Positions 23,210 through 31,837 of a DNA stretch of 64,000 nt are shown here, one piece after another. Source of the DNA: Pseudarthrobacter chlorophenolicus A6 (GTDB taxonomy: Bacteria; Actinomycetota; Actinomycetes; Actinomycetales; Micrococcaceae). Both the position numbers and the translations under genes were made by a program. Position 1 is the first letter of the stretch. Every line of letters starts with the position of its first letter. The notes beneath the pieces are model-generated. The model had not been told where the DNA came from. It saw only the letters and a program-made list of their open reading frames with translations, and did no database searches. The DNA lies in NCBI RefSeq assembly GCF_000022025.1, contig NC_011886.1, forward strand, positions 1,684,980 through 1,748,979. The letters are read 5' to 3'.

Positions 23210-23861
23210 GGTTCTCCCTGTGATGAGGTTTGTGCGTATTTTTGACGTGGGTGAGGCTGCGGTGGAGATGGAGGGTGGTGGCTGCTTCAGCCAGGCGGGG
23301 GTTGCGGGAAGCAATGGCTTCGGCGATGGCAGCATGTTCAGCCGCCGCGGCGGTGAGCCGTTCCGCGTCGTCCGCAGCGAGCCTGCGGACGCGGACCAGG
23401 TGCACCCGGAGGGCCCGCATGGCCTGGATGAGGTAGGCATTGGCTACCGCATCATCGATGGCGGCGTCGAGCCGCCCGGCCAGGCCGTAATACGCGTGCC
23501 GTCCAGGATCGCTGCCGTCAATGAGTGCCGGCGCCTCAAGGAGTTCCTTCTGCAGTTGGAGGAAGACGGCAGCGTCCCCACGTTCTGCAGCCAACGCAGC
23601 GGCCTTGCATTCCAGCGTTTCGCGGAGTTCGAACAGTTCGTCGATATCGTCGAGCGAGACGTCGGTGACGACGACGCCGCGGCCGCCCGCCGTCGTCGTC
23701 AGCCCTTCCGCGGTAAGCCGGCCCAGCGCCTCCCGGAGCGGTGTGCGCGAGACGCCGAGGCGTTCGGACTGTTCGACTTCGCCCAGGACTGTGCCGGGAA
23801 GCAGGCGCCATTCCGTGATGTCGTCCCGGAGGGCGGCGTAGGCCCTGTCGCTGGCGCGCAT
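23202..23861 (-). CDS. GntR-family (FCD) regulator of the methylcitrate cluster
   Basis: 219-aa transcription factor. A winged helix-turn-helix occupies residues about 5-70 ([20 protein letters not shown] is the recognition region), followed by a helical FCD ligand domain ([20 protein letters not shown], then His-rich C-terminal helices such as [12 protein letters not shown]). GGAGTT precedes the ATG at 23861. It is first in the operon with prpDBC and divergent from prpE. Two palindromes in the 174-bp intergenic region match FCD-GntR operators. The effector, perhaps a methylcitrate intermediate, is inference. It is not related to the sigma-54 activator PrpR of enterics. Confidence 0.92.
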   Translation of the reverse strand: MRASDRAYAALRDDITEWRLLPGTVLGEVEQSERLGVSRTPLREALGRLTAEGLTTTAGGRGVVVTDVSLDDIDELFELRETLECKAAALAAERGDAAVFLQLQKELLEAPALIDGSDPGRHAYYGLAGRLDAAIDDAVANAYLIQAMRALRVHLVRVRRLAADDAERLTAAAAEHAAIAEAIASRNPRLAEAATTLHLHRSLTHVKNTHKPHHRENHG

Positions 23862-23893
23862 CGGTAACTCCTTCGGTAACTGGACTCCTTCAG

Positions 23894-23901
23894 TGTATAC
23901 A
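23894..23901. promoter_or_regulatory. Operator candidate 1 for the GntR regulator
   Basis: TGTATACA is an 8-bp perfect palindrome 33 bp upstream of the regulator start. It shares the GTATAC core with operator 2, centred 63 bp (about six helical turns) away. Confidence 0.6.
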
Positions 23902-23954
23902 GAAGCCGCCGAATTTCCAGTCTTTTCCGAAGCCTCGGGCAAGAATGGATGTTT

Positions 23955-23966
23955 TATGTATACATA
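23955..23966. promoter_or_regulatory. Operator candidate 2 for the GntR regulator
   Basis: TATGTATACATA is a 12-bp perfect palindrome in the divergent prp intergenic region. It fits the TNGTNNNACNA-like form of FadR/VanR-subfamily sites. Placed between the two divergent genes it could control both prpE and the regulator-prpDBC operon. Confidence 0.65.
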
Positions 23967-24035
23967 GCCCTTGTTTGGAGATGGTCCCTTAGCTAGCATT
24001 GCCGCAACACAACGTCGTGGACGGGATGCATTTTC

Positions 24036-25946
24036 ATGGTTGACAGCTATCGGGAAACATACGAAACGAGCCTTGCCCATCCAGCCGCTTTTTGGCTTGG
24101 TGCCGCCGCCGGGGTGGACTGGTCCACGCCACCGCGGCATGCGCTCGACGCAAGCCGGGCACCGTTGTACGGCTGGTTCCCGGACGGCACCCTGAACACC
24201 TGCTACAACGCGCTGGACCGCCATGTGGAGGCCGGCAGGGGGAGCCAGGACGCCCTGATTTACGATTCGGCAATGCTCGGCACCCAACGCCGCTTCACCT
24301 ATGCAGAGCTGACCCGGCTCGTGGCGGATTTTGCCGGCGTCCTGCGGGACCGGGGTGTCGGGAAGGGCGATCGCATCGTGATCTACATGCCGATGATTCC
24401 GGAGGCCGTCATCGCCATGCTTGCCTCCGCACGGCTCGGGGCCGTCCACTCTGTGGTCTTTGGCGGATTCGCGCCCAAGGAACTCGCTGCCCGGATCCGT
24501 GACGCCCAACCGGTGCTGTTAGTAACGGCTTCTGGCGGACTGGAGCCGACGCGCAGGATCGAGTACCTGCCCGCCGTGGCTGAGGCCCTGGCCCTGGCCG
24601 GCGTCCCTGGCCTTCCTGTCATCGCCAAGGCCAGGGAGGGCTTCGCCGCCTCTGCCGCCGACCATGGATGGCTGGACTGGGACACAGAGGTAGCCGGCGC
24701 GACGCCGGCTCCGCCCGTTGACGTGGCGGCGACGGATCCCCTCTACATCCTGTACACCTCGGGCACTACCGGGACGCCCAAAGGCGTGGTGCGCGATAAC
24801 GGAGGGCACGCCGTCGCGCTGGACTGGACGCTCAGGAACATCTACGGAGCCGGACCGGGCGACGTCATGTGGACCGCTTCGGACGTCGGCTGGGTGGTGG
24901 GGCACTCCTACATTGTTTACGGACCGCTGCTGGCAGGGGCCACCAGTGTGCTGTACGAGGGGAAACCTGTGGGAACCCCCGACGCCGGCGCCTTCTGGCG
25001 GGTGGTCCGGGACCATCGGGTCAATGTGCTGTTTACCGCCCCCACGGCGTTGCGGGCCATCAGGAAGGCAGACCCGGAGGCAGCCCTGCTGCGGGACTAC
25101 GACATCTCAAGCCTGCGGACCCTTTTCACCGCGGGGGAGCGGCTGGACACCGACACCTTCCACTGGGCTTCGATGTCCCTGGGCGTTCCTGTAGTGGACC
25201 ACTGGTGGCAAACGGAAACAGGATGGGCCATCTGCGCCAATCCCCGCGGGCTGGAGGAACTGCCCATCAAGGCAGGTTCTCCCAGCGTCCCCATGCCCGG
25301 TTTCCGGCTGGCCATCGTTGACGGACTGGGGGAGGAGGTGGAACCGGGCGTGGAAGGGAACATCGTGTTGAAGCTGCCACTTCCGCCCGGGACGCTGACC
25401 ACCCTCTGGGGAAACGACGAACGCTTCGTCTCGTCCTACCTGCAGGCCTTCGAAGGCTGTTACGCCACCGGAGACTCCGGTTACCGGGACAGCGACGGGT
25501 ACGTCTTCGTCATGGGGCGGACGGATGACATCATCAACGTCGCCGGCCACCGCCTCTCCACCGGAGCGATGGAGCAGGTGATCGGCCAGCACCCGGCAGT
25601 GGCTGAGTGCGCCGTCATCGGCCTCGCTGATCCGCTCAAGGGCCAGCGCCCCAGCGGGTATGTGGTCCTCAAATCCGGTGTCGACGTCCAGGACGACGTC
25701 CTGGCCGCCGAACTCGTGGCCATGGTCCGGCGCGACATCGGCGCTGTCGCCGACTTCAAGCACGTCACTGTGGTGGACGCGCTGCCCAAGACGCGGTCAG
25801 GGAAGATCCTCCGCAAGACGATGCGGCAGATTGCCGACGGCGTGGAATACACCGTGCCCTCCACAACCGAGGACGTTGGGGTCATCGAGCAGCTCATCGG
25901 AACACTGCGGCCGGAAATACCGGAATCCGGAACATTGCAGCCCTGA
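24036..25946 (+). CDS. prpE: Propionyl-CoA synthetase
   Basis: 636-aa ANL-family ligase that activates propionate to propionyl-CoA via propionyl-AMP. The P-loop-like motif LYTSGTTGTPKGVVRDNGGH near residues 240-260, with the VRDNGGH continuation, is more typical of PrpE than of Acs. Others are DHWWQTETGWAI near residue 388, TGDSGYRDSDGYVFVMGRTD near residue 475, and the C-terminal lysine in LPKTRSGKILRKTMR near residue 590. It is divergent from the GntR-prpDBC operon and convergent with the response regulator gene, 7 bp away. Confidence 0.93.
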   Translation: MVDSYRETYETSLAHPAAFWLGAAAGVDWSTPPRHALDASRAPLYGWFPDGTLNTCYNALDRHVEAGRGSQDALIYDSAMLGTQRRFTYAELTRLVADFAGVLRDRGVGKGDRIVIYMPMIPEAVIAMLASARLGAVHSVVFGGFAPKELAARIRDAQPVLLVTASGGLEPTRRIEYLPAVAEALALAGVPGLPVIAKAREGFAASAADHGWLDWDTEVAGATPAPPVDVAATDPLYILYTSGTTGTPKGVVRDNGGHAVALDWTLRNIYGAGPGDVMWTASDVGWVVGHSYIVYGPLLAGATSVLYEGKPVGTPDAGAFWRVVRDHRVNVLFTAPTALRAIRKADPEAALLRDYDISSLRTLFTAGERLDTDTFHWASMSLGVPVVDHWWQTETGWAICANPRGLEELPIKAGSPSVPMPGFRLAIVDGLGEEVEPGVEGNIVLKLPLPPGTLTTLWGNDERFVSSYLQAFEGCYATGDSGYRDSDGYVFVMGRTDDIINVAGHRLSTGAMEQVIGQHPAVAECAVIGLADPLKGQRPSGYVVLKSGVDVQDDVLAAELVAMVRRDIGAVADFKHVTVVDALPKTRSGKILRKTMRQIADGVEYTVPSTTEDVGVIEQLIGTLRPEIPESGTLQP

Positions 25947-25953
25947 CCTCCTG

Positions 25954-26667
25954 TCAGCGGCCGCTCCAGCGGTACTCGTTCTCCGGACGGCCCGGGGTTC
26001 CGTACCTCGCCGTCCGCTGCACCGTGCCGGCGTCGGCCAGGTACTCAAGGTAGCGGCGGGCCGTGACGCGGGACATGCCCAACGCATCCATGACCTCGGT
26101 AGCGGAGACCGCAGTCTGCTGGGCCTTGAGGAAGTCCTTGACGGAGTCAAGAGTGGAGGTGGACAACCCCTTGGGCAGGGGAAGCTCGGACGGCGCCCGC
26201 AGGCTCGCGAAGGCCTGGTCCACTTCACTCTGGGAGGCGCCGGCCTTTCCTGCCGCACCCGTACCGTCCGCCAGTTGCTGGCGGAACTGGCGGTAACTCT
26301 CAAGCTTGTCCGAGAACGTGGCGAAGGTGAACGGCTTGATGAGGTACTGCACCACGCCGATGGCTACGGCGCTGCGCACGACGGCGAGCTCCCGGACGGC
26401 GGTGATGGCGATGATGTCCGCGAGGAGGCCTGCCGCCCGCATGCGGCGGGCAATGTCCAGGCCGTGCAGGTCCGGGAGGTTCATGTCCAGCAGGACGAGT
26501 TCCACAGGACTGCCGGAGGCCGCGAAATCGCCCAGCAGCCGCAAAGCCGATTGCCCGTCGGGCGCCGTGCCAGCCAGCTCAAAGCCCGGCATCCGTCCAA
26601 CGTAGGCCGCATGGGCTGCCGAGGCGATGGCTTCGTCCTCAACGACGAGGACGCGAATATTACTCAC
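25954..26667 (-). CDS. Response regulator, CitB/DcuR family
   Basis: 237 aa. An N-terminal receiver domain (residues 1-125: VLVVEDEAIASAAH, phospho-acceptor Asp in LVLLDMNLPDLHG near residue 58, conserved Lys in YLIKPFTFA near residue 110) is followed by a C-terminal helix-turn-helix (VSATEVMDALGMSRVTARRY). This architecture is typical of regulators of C4-dicarboxylate or citrate uptake. The start overlaps the kinase stop by 4 bp. The dctA-type transporter beyond the kinase is the likely target. Confidence 0.92.
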   Translation of the reverse strand: MSNIRVLVVEDEAIASAAHAAYVGRMPGFELAGTAPDGQSALRLLGDFAASGSPVELVLLDMNLPDLHGLDIARRMRAAGLLADIIAITAVRELAVVRSAVAIGVVQYLIKPFTFATFSDKLESYRQFRQQLADGTGAAGKAGASQSEVDQAFASLRAPSELPLPKGLSTSTLDSVKDFLKAQQTAVSATEVMDALGMSRVTARRYLEYLADAGTVQRTARYGTPGRPENEYRWSGR

Positions 26668-28373
26668 CCTTTATGCTCCCTTTCCGGCAGCGTCTGTTCC
26701 GGCAGCAGCTCCGTGTTCCTGTTCCGGGTGCCCGGTGGACTGCCCGGCACTGGCTCCTCCGGCGCCACAGCCGCCGGGAGGAAGACCTCGAATTTGGCAC
26801 CCCGGCGCCCGTTGATGACCAGTGAGCCGCCCAGGCGCTGCACGGCCTGGCGGACCAGTGCCAGGCCTATGCCACGCCCGCCGGGGCCGGCGGGTTTGGT
26901 GCTGAAACCGTGCCGGAACATGTTCTCCGCAGACGCCGGGTCAATGCCGGCTCCTGAGTCGTGGACGGCGATGTCCAGCCCCTCCTCGTCCGACTCTACC
27001 GTCAGCTCCACCCGGCGCGGCGGGGGAGCGTCGGCCGCGGCATCGATGGCGTTGTCCAACAGGTTGCCCAGGACCGTGACCAGGTCCTGCACGGCGATCC
27101 CCGCCGACGTGCCCGAACCGAGTGCTGTGACTTCCAGGTGGACGCCGCGTTCGTGCGCTTCAGCCGCCTTCCCCATCACCAACGCGCCAAGGACCGGCTC
27201 GTCCACCGAGCTGACCATGTCATCGGTCAGCTGCTGGCTCAACTCGAGGTCCTTCGTGGCGAAATCCAGTGCTTCCTGGGTCCGTCCCAGCTCCAGCAGC
27301 GACACCATGGTGTGCAGCCTGTTGGCATGTTCATGGGTTTGTGCCCGCAGGGCATCGGAAAGGGTGCGCATGGTTTCCAGCTCATTGCCCAGCGCCTCAA
27401 TCTCCGTCCGGTCGCGGAGGGTGGCCACAGTACCGTACACCGGCGTCCTGCCCCGGGGGCCGAAGGACTCCGGCCCCTTGGCAGGGCCCTGGTTCACCAC
27501 CAGGACGCGTGATCCGGTAAGGACGATTTCGTCATTGGCGGGACGCCCGGATTCGAAAAGGCCCCGGAGCCCCTCATCGAGCGGAAGGTCGGACAGCGAT
27601 GGGGACCGGGTGGGGTCGCTGCTGCCGGTCTGGGCAAGGCCGAGCAGCTCCGCGGCCTGGTCGTTGTACATCACCACCCGCCCCCGGGTGTCGATGAGGA
27701 TCAGGCCCTCGCGGACCGAGTGGAGCACGGATTCGTAGTAGGCGAACAGCTGGGAGAGCTGCTCGGGCCCCCAGCCGCGCGTGACGCGCCGGAGGTACCT
27801 GCCCAGGAGCCACGAGGCCAGCGAGCCACCCACCAGCAACGCGAGGCCGATGGCGGCGAGTGCCGGGAGGCGCGCCGCGAAGGCAACGTCGACGGTGCCC
27901 ACCGTCACTCCCGCGGCTACAAGGGCGCGGACCGTACCGGCGTCGTCCTTCACTGGAACGATGGTGCGCACGGAGGGGCCCAGCGTGCCGGAGGTGACCT
28001 CGGTGAACGTCTCGCCCCGCAGCGCCGCATCAATGGAACCGATGTACGGCTTGCCCAGTTCCTCGTTCCTGGGGTGGGTCCAGCGTGTCCGGTCCGGGGC
28101 CATGATGGTGATGAAATCTACGTGGGCTTCCTCCATGACGTCGAGGGCATAGGGCTGCAGGCTTGACGACGGGTCACGCGTCCCTGCGGCCTGCAGTACC
28201 AACGGGTTGAAGGCGATCGAGGTGGCGATGCCGGTCATCCGCAGGCCCGCTTCGCTGTACGTCCGGTCCCGGGCATCCACGTAGGCCGCCGTTCCCACCA
28301 CGGCGATGAAGGACACCACAATCAACAGGTTCGCCACAAAGAGCCGGCGGGCGATACTCCAGCGGTGGATCAT
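26664..28373 (-). CDS. Sensor histidine kinase, CitA/DcuS family
   Basis: 569-aa membrane sensor. The ATG at 28373 is preferred because GGAGGGAAAGG lies upstream. A first membrane segment (LFVANLLIVVSFIAVVGTAA) and a second (LPALAAIGLALLVGGSLASW) flank an extracytoplasmic PAS-like domain of about 130 residues, as in CitA/DcuS. A cytoplasmic PAS (VREGLILIDTRGRVVMYNDQ), a SpoOB-type dimerisation region with the phospho-acceptor His in LRAQTHEHANRLHTM, and an HATPase domain (GNLLDNAIDAAADA, GRGIGLALVRQAVQRLGG) follow. It is divergent from dctA, so dicarboxylate sensing is the natural inference. Confidence 0.93.
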   Translation of the reverse strand: MIHRWSIARRLFVANLLIVVSFIAVVGTAAYVDARDRTYSEAGLRMTGIATSIAFNPLVLQAAGTRDPSSSLQPYALDVMEEAHVDFITIMAPDRTRWTHPRNEELGKPYIGSIDAALRGETFTEVTSGTLGPSVRTIVPVKDDAGTVRALVAAGVTVGTVDVAFAARLPALAAIGLALLVGGSLASWLLGRYLRRVTRGWGPEQLSQLFAYYESVLHSVREGLILIDTRGRVVMYNDQAAELLGLAQTGSSDPTRSPSLSDLPLDEGLRGLFESGRPANDEIVLTGSRVLVVNQGPAKGPESFGPRGRTPVYGTVATLRDRTEIEALGNELETMRTLSDALRAQTHEHANRLHTMVSLLELGRTQEALDFATKDLELSQQLTDDMVSSVDEPVLGALVMGKAAEAHERGVHLEVTALGSGTSAGIAVQDLVTVLGNLLDNAIDAAADAPPPRRVELTVESDEEGLDIAVHDSGAGIDPASAENMFRHGFSTKPAGPGGRGIGLALVRQAVQRLGGSLVINGRRGAKFEVFLPAAVAPEEPVPGSPPGTRNRNTELLPEQTLPEREHKG

Positions 28374-28552
28374 CAGTACCTTTCCCTCCGTCTCCGGGCC
28401 TGGCCGGGTCACCCGGCACCCGCACCGCGACCAATATGAACGCAACGGTGAGCTGGATCACGGTGTGGCCAATGATGGATATCACACCGCAGGACGTGTG
28501 AGCCCAGTGACTGTGCCGCAGCGTCTATCAGATTATCCAAAGGAGACACATC

Positions 28553-29896
28553 ATGGCTTCTCAACGGGGAGAGTCCCTGGACACCGCGGCGCCGCGGCGC
28601 AAAGGCCTCGACAAGTCGCATTACCTCTACATCGCCGTTATTGCCGCGGTCATCCTGGGCGCCCTGGTGGGCCTGCTGTTCCCGGAAGTCGGCAAATCCC
28701 TCAAGCCCCTCGGCGACGGGTTCATCAAGCTCATCAAGATGATGATCGCCCCGGTGATCTTCTGCACCATCGTCCTGGGCATTGGCTCCATCGCGAAAGC
28801 CGCAACGGTGGGTAAGGTCGGCGGCCTGGCGCTGGGCTACTTCGTGGTCATGTCCACGTTCGCCCTGGCCATCGGCCTAGTGGTGGGCAACCTGATCCAC
28901 CCCGGCGAGGGCCTCAAGCTCACGCCGTACGATCCCAACAAGAAGGCCGCCACTGACAGCACCGTGGACTTCCTGCTCGGCATAATTCCGGGCGACATCC
29001 CCGTGCTGCCCACCCTGCTCGCAGCGATCCTGGTTGGCTTCGCACTGCAGAAGATGGGCCCCTCGGGAGCTCCCATCCTCAAGGCCATCGGCCACGGACA
29101 GGCACTCGTCTTCCGCATCCTGATCATGATCATGTGGCTGGCTCCCGTCGGTGCCTTTGGTGCCATCGCGGCAGTGGTCGGCGCCACCGGCTTCCAGGCC
29201 ATCGTCAGCATGTTCACCCTGATGATCGCGTTCTACATCACCTGCGCCCTGTTCATCGTTGTCATCCTCGGCGGCATCCTCCAGGTGGTCTCCGGCGTCA
29301 ACATCTTCAAGCTGATGAAGTACCTGGGCCGCGAATACCTGCTGATCTTCTCCACGTCCTCGTCCGAAGCAGCGCTTCCCCGCCTGATCGCCAAGATGGA
29401 GCACCTCGGCGTCTCCAAGCCGGTCGTCGGCGTCACCGTTCCCACCGGTTACTCCTTCAACCTCGACGGCACGGCCATCTACCTGACCATGGCCTCCCTC
29501 TTCGTAGCCAACGCCATGGGAACCCCGCTGGACCTGGGCGCCCAGATCTCCCTGCTGATCTTCATGATCATCGCGTCCAAGGGTGCAGCCGGCGTCACCG
29601 GCGCCGGCCTGGCAACGCTCGCTGCCGGCCTGCAGGCCCACAAGCCCGAACTCCTGGGCGGCGTCGGCATGATCGTCGGCATCGACCGCTTCATGTCCGA
29701 AGCCCGTGCCCTGACCAACTTCACCGGCAACGCTGTTGCCACCGTCCTGATTGGTACCTGGGTCAAGGAAATCGACGGCGGACAGGTCAGCCGCGTCCTC
29801 TCCGGCCAGGAGCCCTTCGATGAGCAGACCATGATCGCCGGGCATGGCGAGCTTGCGCCGAAGGAAGAAGGCGCAAAGGCTGCCGCCAGCGCCTAA
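28553..29896 (+). CDS. dctA: C4-dicarboxylate:cation symporter (DctA-type)
   Basis: 447-aa inner-membrane transporter of the DAACS family for succinate, fumarate or malate with H+ or Na+. AAAGGAG precedes the ATG. Eight or so membrane segments are visible, with family motifs FSTSSSEAALPRLIAKM near residue 265 (serine-rich re-entrant loop), GYSFNLDGTAIYL near residue 302 and SKGAAGVTGAGLATLAAGLQ near residue 342. It is divergent from the CitA/DcuS-type sensor, 179 bp away, and followed by a strong terminator. Substrate assignment is inferred from family and context. Confidence 0.92.
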   Translation: MASQRGESLDTAAPRRKGLDKSHYLYIAVIAAVILGALVGLLFPEVGKSLKPLGDGFIKLIKMMIAPVIFCTIVLGIGSIAKAATVGKVGGLALGYFVVMSTFALAIGLVVGNLIHPGEGLKLTPYDPNKKAATDSTVDFLLGIIPGDIPVLPTLLAAILVGFALQKMGPSGAPILKAIGHGQALVFRILIMIMWLAPVGAFGAIAAVVGATGFQAIVSMFTLMIAFYITCALFIVVILGGILQVVSGVNIFKLMKYLGREYLLIFSTSSSEAALPRLIAKMEHLGVSKPVVGVTVPTGYSFNLDGTAIYLTMASLFVANAMGTPLDLGAQISLLIFMIIASKGAAGVTGAGLATLAAGLQAHKPELLGGVGMIVGIDRFMSEARALTNFTGNAVATVLIGTWVKEIDGGQVSRVLSGQEPFDEQTMIAGHGELAPKEEGAKAAASA

Positions 29897-29910
29897 CCCC
29901 GCCTTGCAGT

Positions 29911-29946
29911 GAAACGGCCCTCGGAGCATGCTCCGGGGGCCGTTTC
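29911..29946 (+). terminator. Terminator after dctA
   Basis: GAAACGGCCC (29911-29920) pairs perfectly with GGGCCGTTTC (29937-29946); the loop holds its own palindrome GGAGCATGCTCC. The T-tract is lacking. Confidence 0.75.
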
Positions 29947-29955
29947 GCGTATCGA

Positions 29956-29996
29956 CAGCCTCAACCTTCGACCTCAACTAGAGGGTCAAGGCTCAA
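29956..29996 (+). promoter_or_regulatory. Operator-like CCTCAAC repeats upstream of parA-scpAB
   Basis: CAGCCTCAAC (29956-29965), five bases, then ACCTCAAC (29971-29978), followed by further TCAAG/TCAAC copies to 29996. The same string with one base less spacing occurs inverted at 42279-42300 before a merR gene. It lies 110-150 bp upstream of the parA start, where a regulator could act. Confidence 0.5.
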
Positions 29997-30105
29997 CATT
30001 CGAAGAAAGTCAAGTTACCCGGAATGCCGTGTCGGCGGCTGTAGCCTTGGAGGGAAGGAACGGCGCTGGGGATCCAGCGGCAAGCAAGTCACCGTCATCG
30101 AAAGT

Positions 30106-31017
30106 GTGGACAGATACGTGAGCAGCGAACAGGGTGCGGCAACTCTGGAAGGCACGGAATTCGACCTCGACAACGCGGTGATGGGCCCTACGGGTCGCCC
30201 ATTGCGTGAGTTTCCCGAACCCGCGCCGCTTGCCTCCCATGGGCCCGCGCGCGTCATCGCCATGGTCAACCAAAAAGGCGGAGTCGGGAAGACCACGTCC
30301 ACCATCAACCTGGCGGCAGCCCTCGCCGAATACGGGCGGCGCGTCCTGCTGGTGGACTTCGATCCCCAGGGTGCGCTGTCGGCTGGCCTGGGCGTTAACC
30401 CCCACGAGCTGGACCTCACGGTCTACAACGTCCTGATGGACCGCAAGGTGGACATCCGCGAAGCCATCCACCACACCGGCGTGGAGAATGTCGACCTGCT
30501 GCCTGCCAACATCGACCTCTCCGCCGCCGAAGTGCAGCTGGTCAACGAGGTAGCCCGCGAACAGGTCCTCGACCGTGCGCTGAAGAAGGTAGAAGACGAT
30601 TACGACGTCGTCCTCATCGACTGCCAGCCGTCCCTGGGCCTGCTGACTGTCAACGCCCTTACCGCCGCCCACGGCGTCATCATCCCGCTGATCTGCGAAT
30701 TCTTCGCCCTGCGCGCCGTGGCCCTGCTGGTCGAAACCATCGACAAGGTCCAGGACCGGCTCAACCCGCGCCTTCAGGTTGATGGCGTCCTGGCCACCAT
30801 GTATGACGCACGCACGCTGCACAGCCGGGAAGTCATCACCCGCCTGGTGGAGGCTTTCGGGGACAAGGTCTTCGAAACGGTCATCAAGCGTTCCATCAAG
30901 TTCGCGGATGCCACCGTGGCGGCTGAGCCGATCACCAGTTACGCCGGCACCCACGTGGGAGCGGACGCCTACCGCCGCCTCGCCAAGGAGCTCATTTCGC
31001 GCGGCGGCGCACCCTAG
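30106..31017 (+). CDS. ParA/Soj-family ATPase upstream of ScpAB
   Basis: 303-aa (299 aa if the GTG at 30118 is used; neither has a clear ribosome binding site). About 45 extra N-terminal residues precede the deviant Walker A KGGVGKTTSTINLAAAL near residue 60. LLVDFDPQGALSAGLGV, VLIDCQPSLGLLTVNAL and the C-terminal SYAGTHVGADAYRRLAKEL are typical of chromosomal ParA-like ATPases. scpA follows after 7 bp, so the product probably works with condensin or segregation; no parB is adjacent. The same ParA-ScpA-ScpB order is found in other Actinobacteria, including mycobacteria. Confidence 0.9.
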   Translation: MDRYVSSEQGAATLEGTEFDLDNAVMGPTGRPLREFPEPAPLASHGPARVIAMVNQKGGVGKTTSTINLAAALAEYGRRVLLVDFDPQGALSAGLGVNPHELDLTVYNVLMDRKVDIREAIHHTGVENVDLLPANIDLSAAEVQLVNEVAREQVLDRALKKVEDDYDVVLIDCQPSLGLLTVNALTAAHGVIIPLICEFFALRAVALLVETIDKVQDRLNPRLQVDGVLATMYDARTLHSREVITRLVEAFGDKVFETVIKRSIKFADATVAAEPITSYAGTHVGADAYRRLAKELISRGGAP

Positions 31018-31024
31018 CCACGCC

Positions 31025-31837
31025 GTGGCCGAATCCAAGCCCGGCTTCGAGGTGCGGCTGGCCAACTTCACCGGCCCGTTCGACCTCCTTCTCGGACTGA
31101 TCGCCAAGCACCAGCTCGACATCACCGAAGTTGCCATTGCGACAGTCACCGATGAGTTCATCAAGTACATCCGCAAGCTGCAGGAACTTGGTGAGGACTG
31201 GGCGCTGGACGAGGCCAGTGAGTTCCTGGTCATCGCAGCCACACTGCTGGACCTGAAGGCCGCCCGGCTGCTGCCTGCCGGTGAGGTGGAGAGCGACGAA
31301 GACATCGCCCTTCTGGAGGCCAGGGACCTCCTGTTTGCCCGCCTGCTGCAGTACAAGGCGTTCAAGCAGGTGGCAGGGATCCTGGGCGGTGCCCTCCACG
31401 AGGAGGGCCGCCGTTTTCCCCGCCAGGTGGCCCTCGAGGAGCACTTCCCCGCGATGCTTCCGGAACTCGTGTGGAGGCACACCCCGGAGCAGTTCGCCGC
31501 CCTCGCCGCCGCGGCCCTCCGGCCCAAGGCGCCGAAGCCAACCGAAGTTGGCCTGGGTCACCTGCACGGCGGCACTGTCAGCGTGAAGGAGCAGGCGGAG
31601 ATCCTGGGGATCCGCCTGCAGCAGGAATCACCCCTGACCTTCAGGGCACTGACCGCAGACGCCGACTCAACGCTGGTGGTGGTGGCACGCTTCCTGGCCC
31701 TGCTGGAGCTGTACCGGGACAGGGCTGTGGCATTCGACCAGCTGTCACCGCTCGCGGACCTGGCCATCCACTGGGCGGCAGGGGAGCGCGAATGGTCGGC
31801 GGAGAACCTGAGTGAAGAATATGAGGAGCAACCGTGA
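31025..31837 (+). CDS. scpA: Segregation and condensation protein A
   Basis: 270-aa kleisin subunit of the SMC-ScpAB condensin. The frame runs back into parA, but the GTG at 31025 gives the canonical N-terminus followed by FEVRLANFTGPFDLLLGLIA. Helical motifs ITEVAIATVTDEFIKYI and EFLVIAATLLDLKAARLLP match the SMC-neck-binding region; the C-terminal winged-helix part includes LLELYRDRAVAFDQ. The stop overlaps the scpB GTG by 4 bp. SMC itself is not in the window. Confidence 0.95.
   Translation: MAESKPGFEVRLANFTGPFDLLLGLIAKHQLDITEVAIATVTDEFIKYIRKLQELGEDWALDEASEFLVIAATLLDLKAARLLPAGEVESDEDIALLEARDLLFARLLQYKAFKQVAGILGGALHEEGRRFPRQVALEEHFPAMLPELVWRHTPEQFAALAAAALRPKAPKPTEVGLGHLHGGTVSVKEQAEILGIRLQQESPLTFRALTADADSTLVVVARFLALLELYRDRAVAFDQLSPLADLAIHWAAGEREWSAENLSEEYEEQP

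Noticed and set aside
21305..23245. 646-aa plus-strand ORF opposite prpB and prpD
   Set aside because: Antisense shadow of two clear methylcitrate genes; composition is the Gly/Val/His-rich type of such shadows.
25660..27738. 692-aa plus-strand ORF opposite the response regulator and kinase
   Set aside because: Ser/Arg-rich shadow frame overlapping three supported genes.
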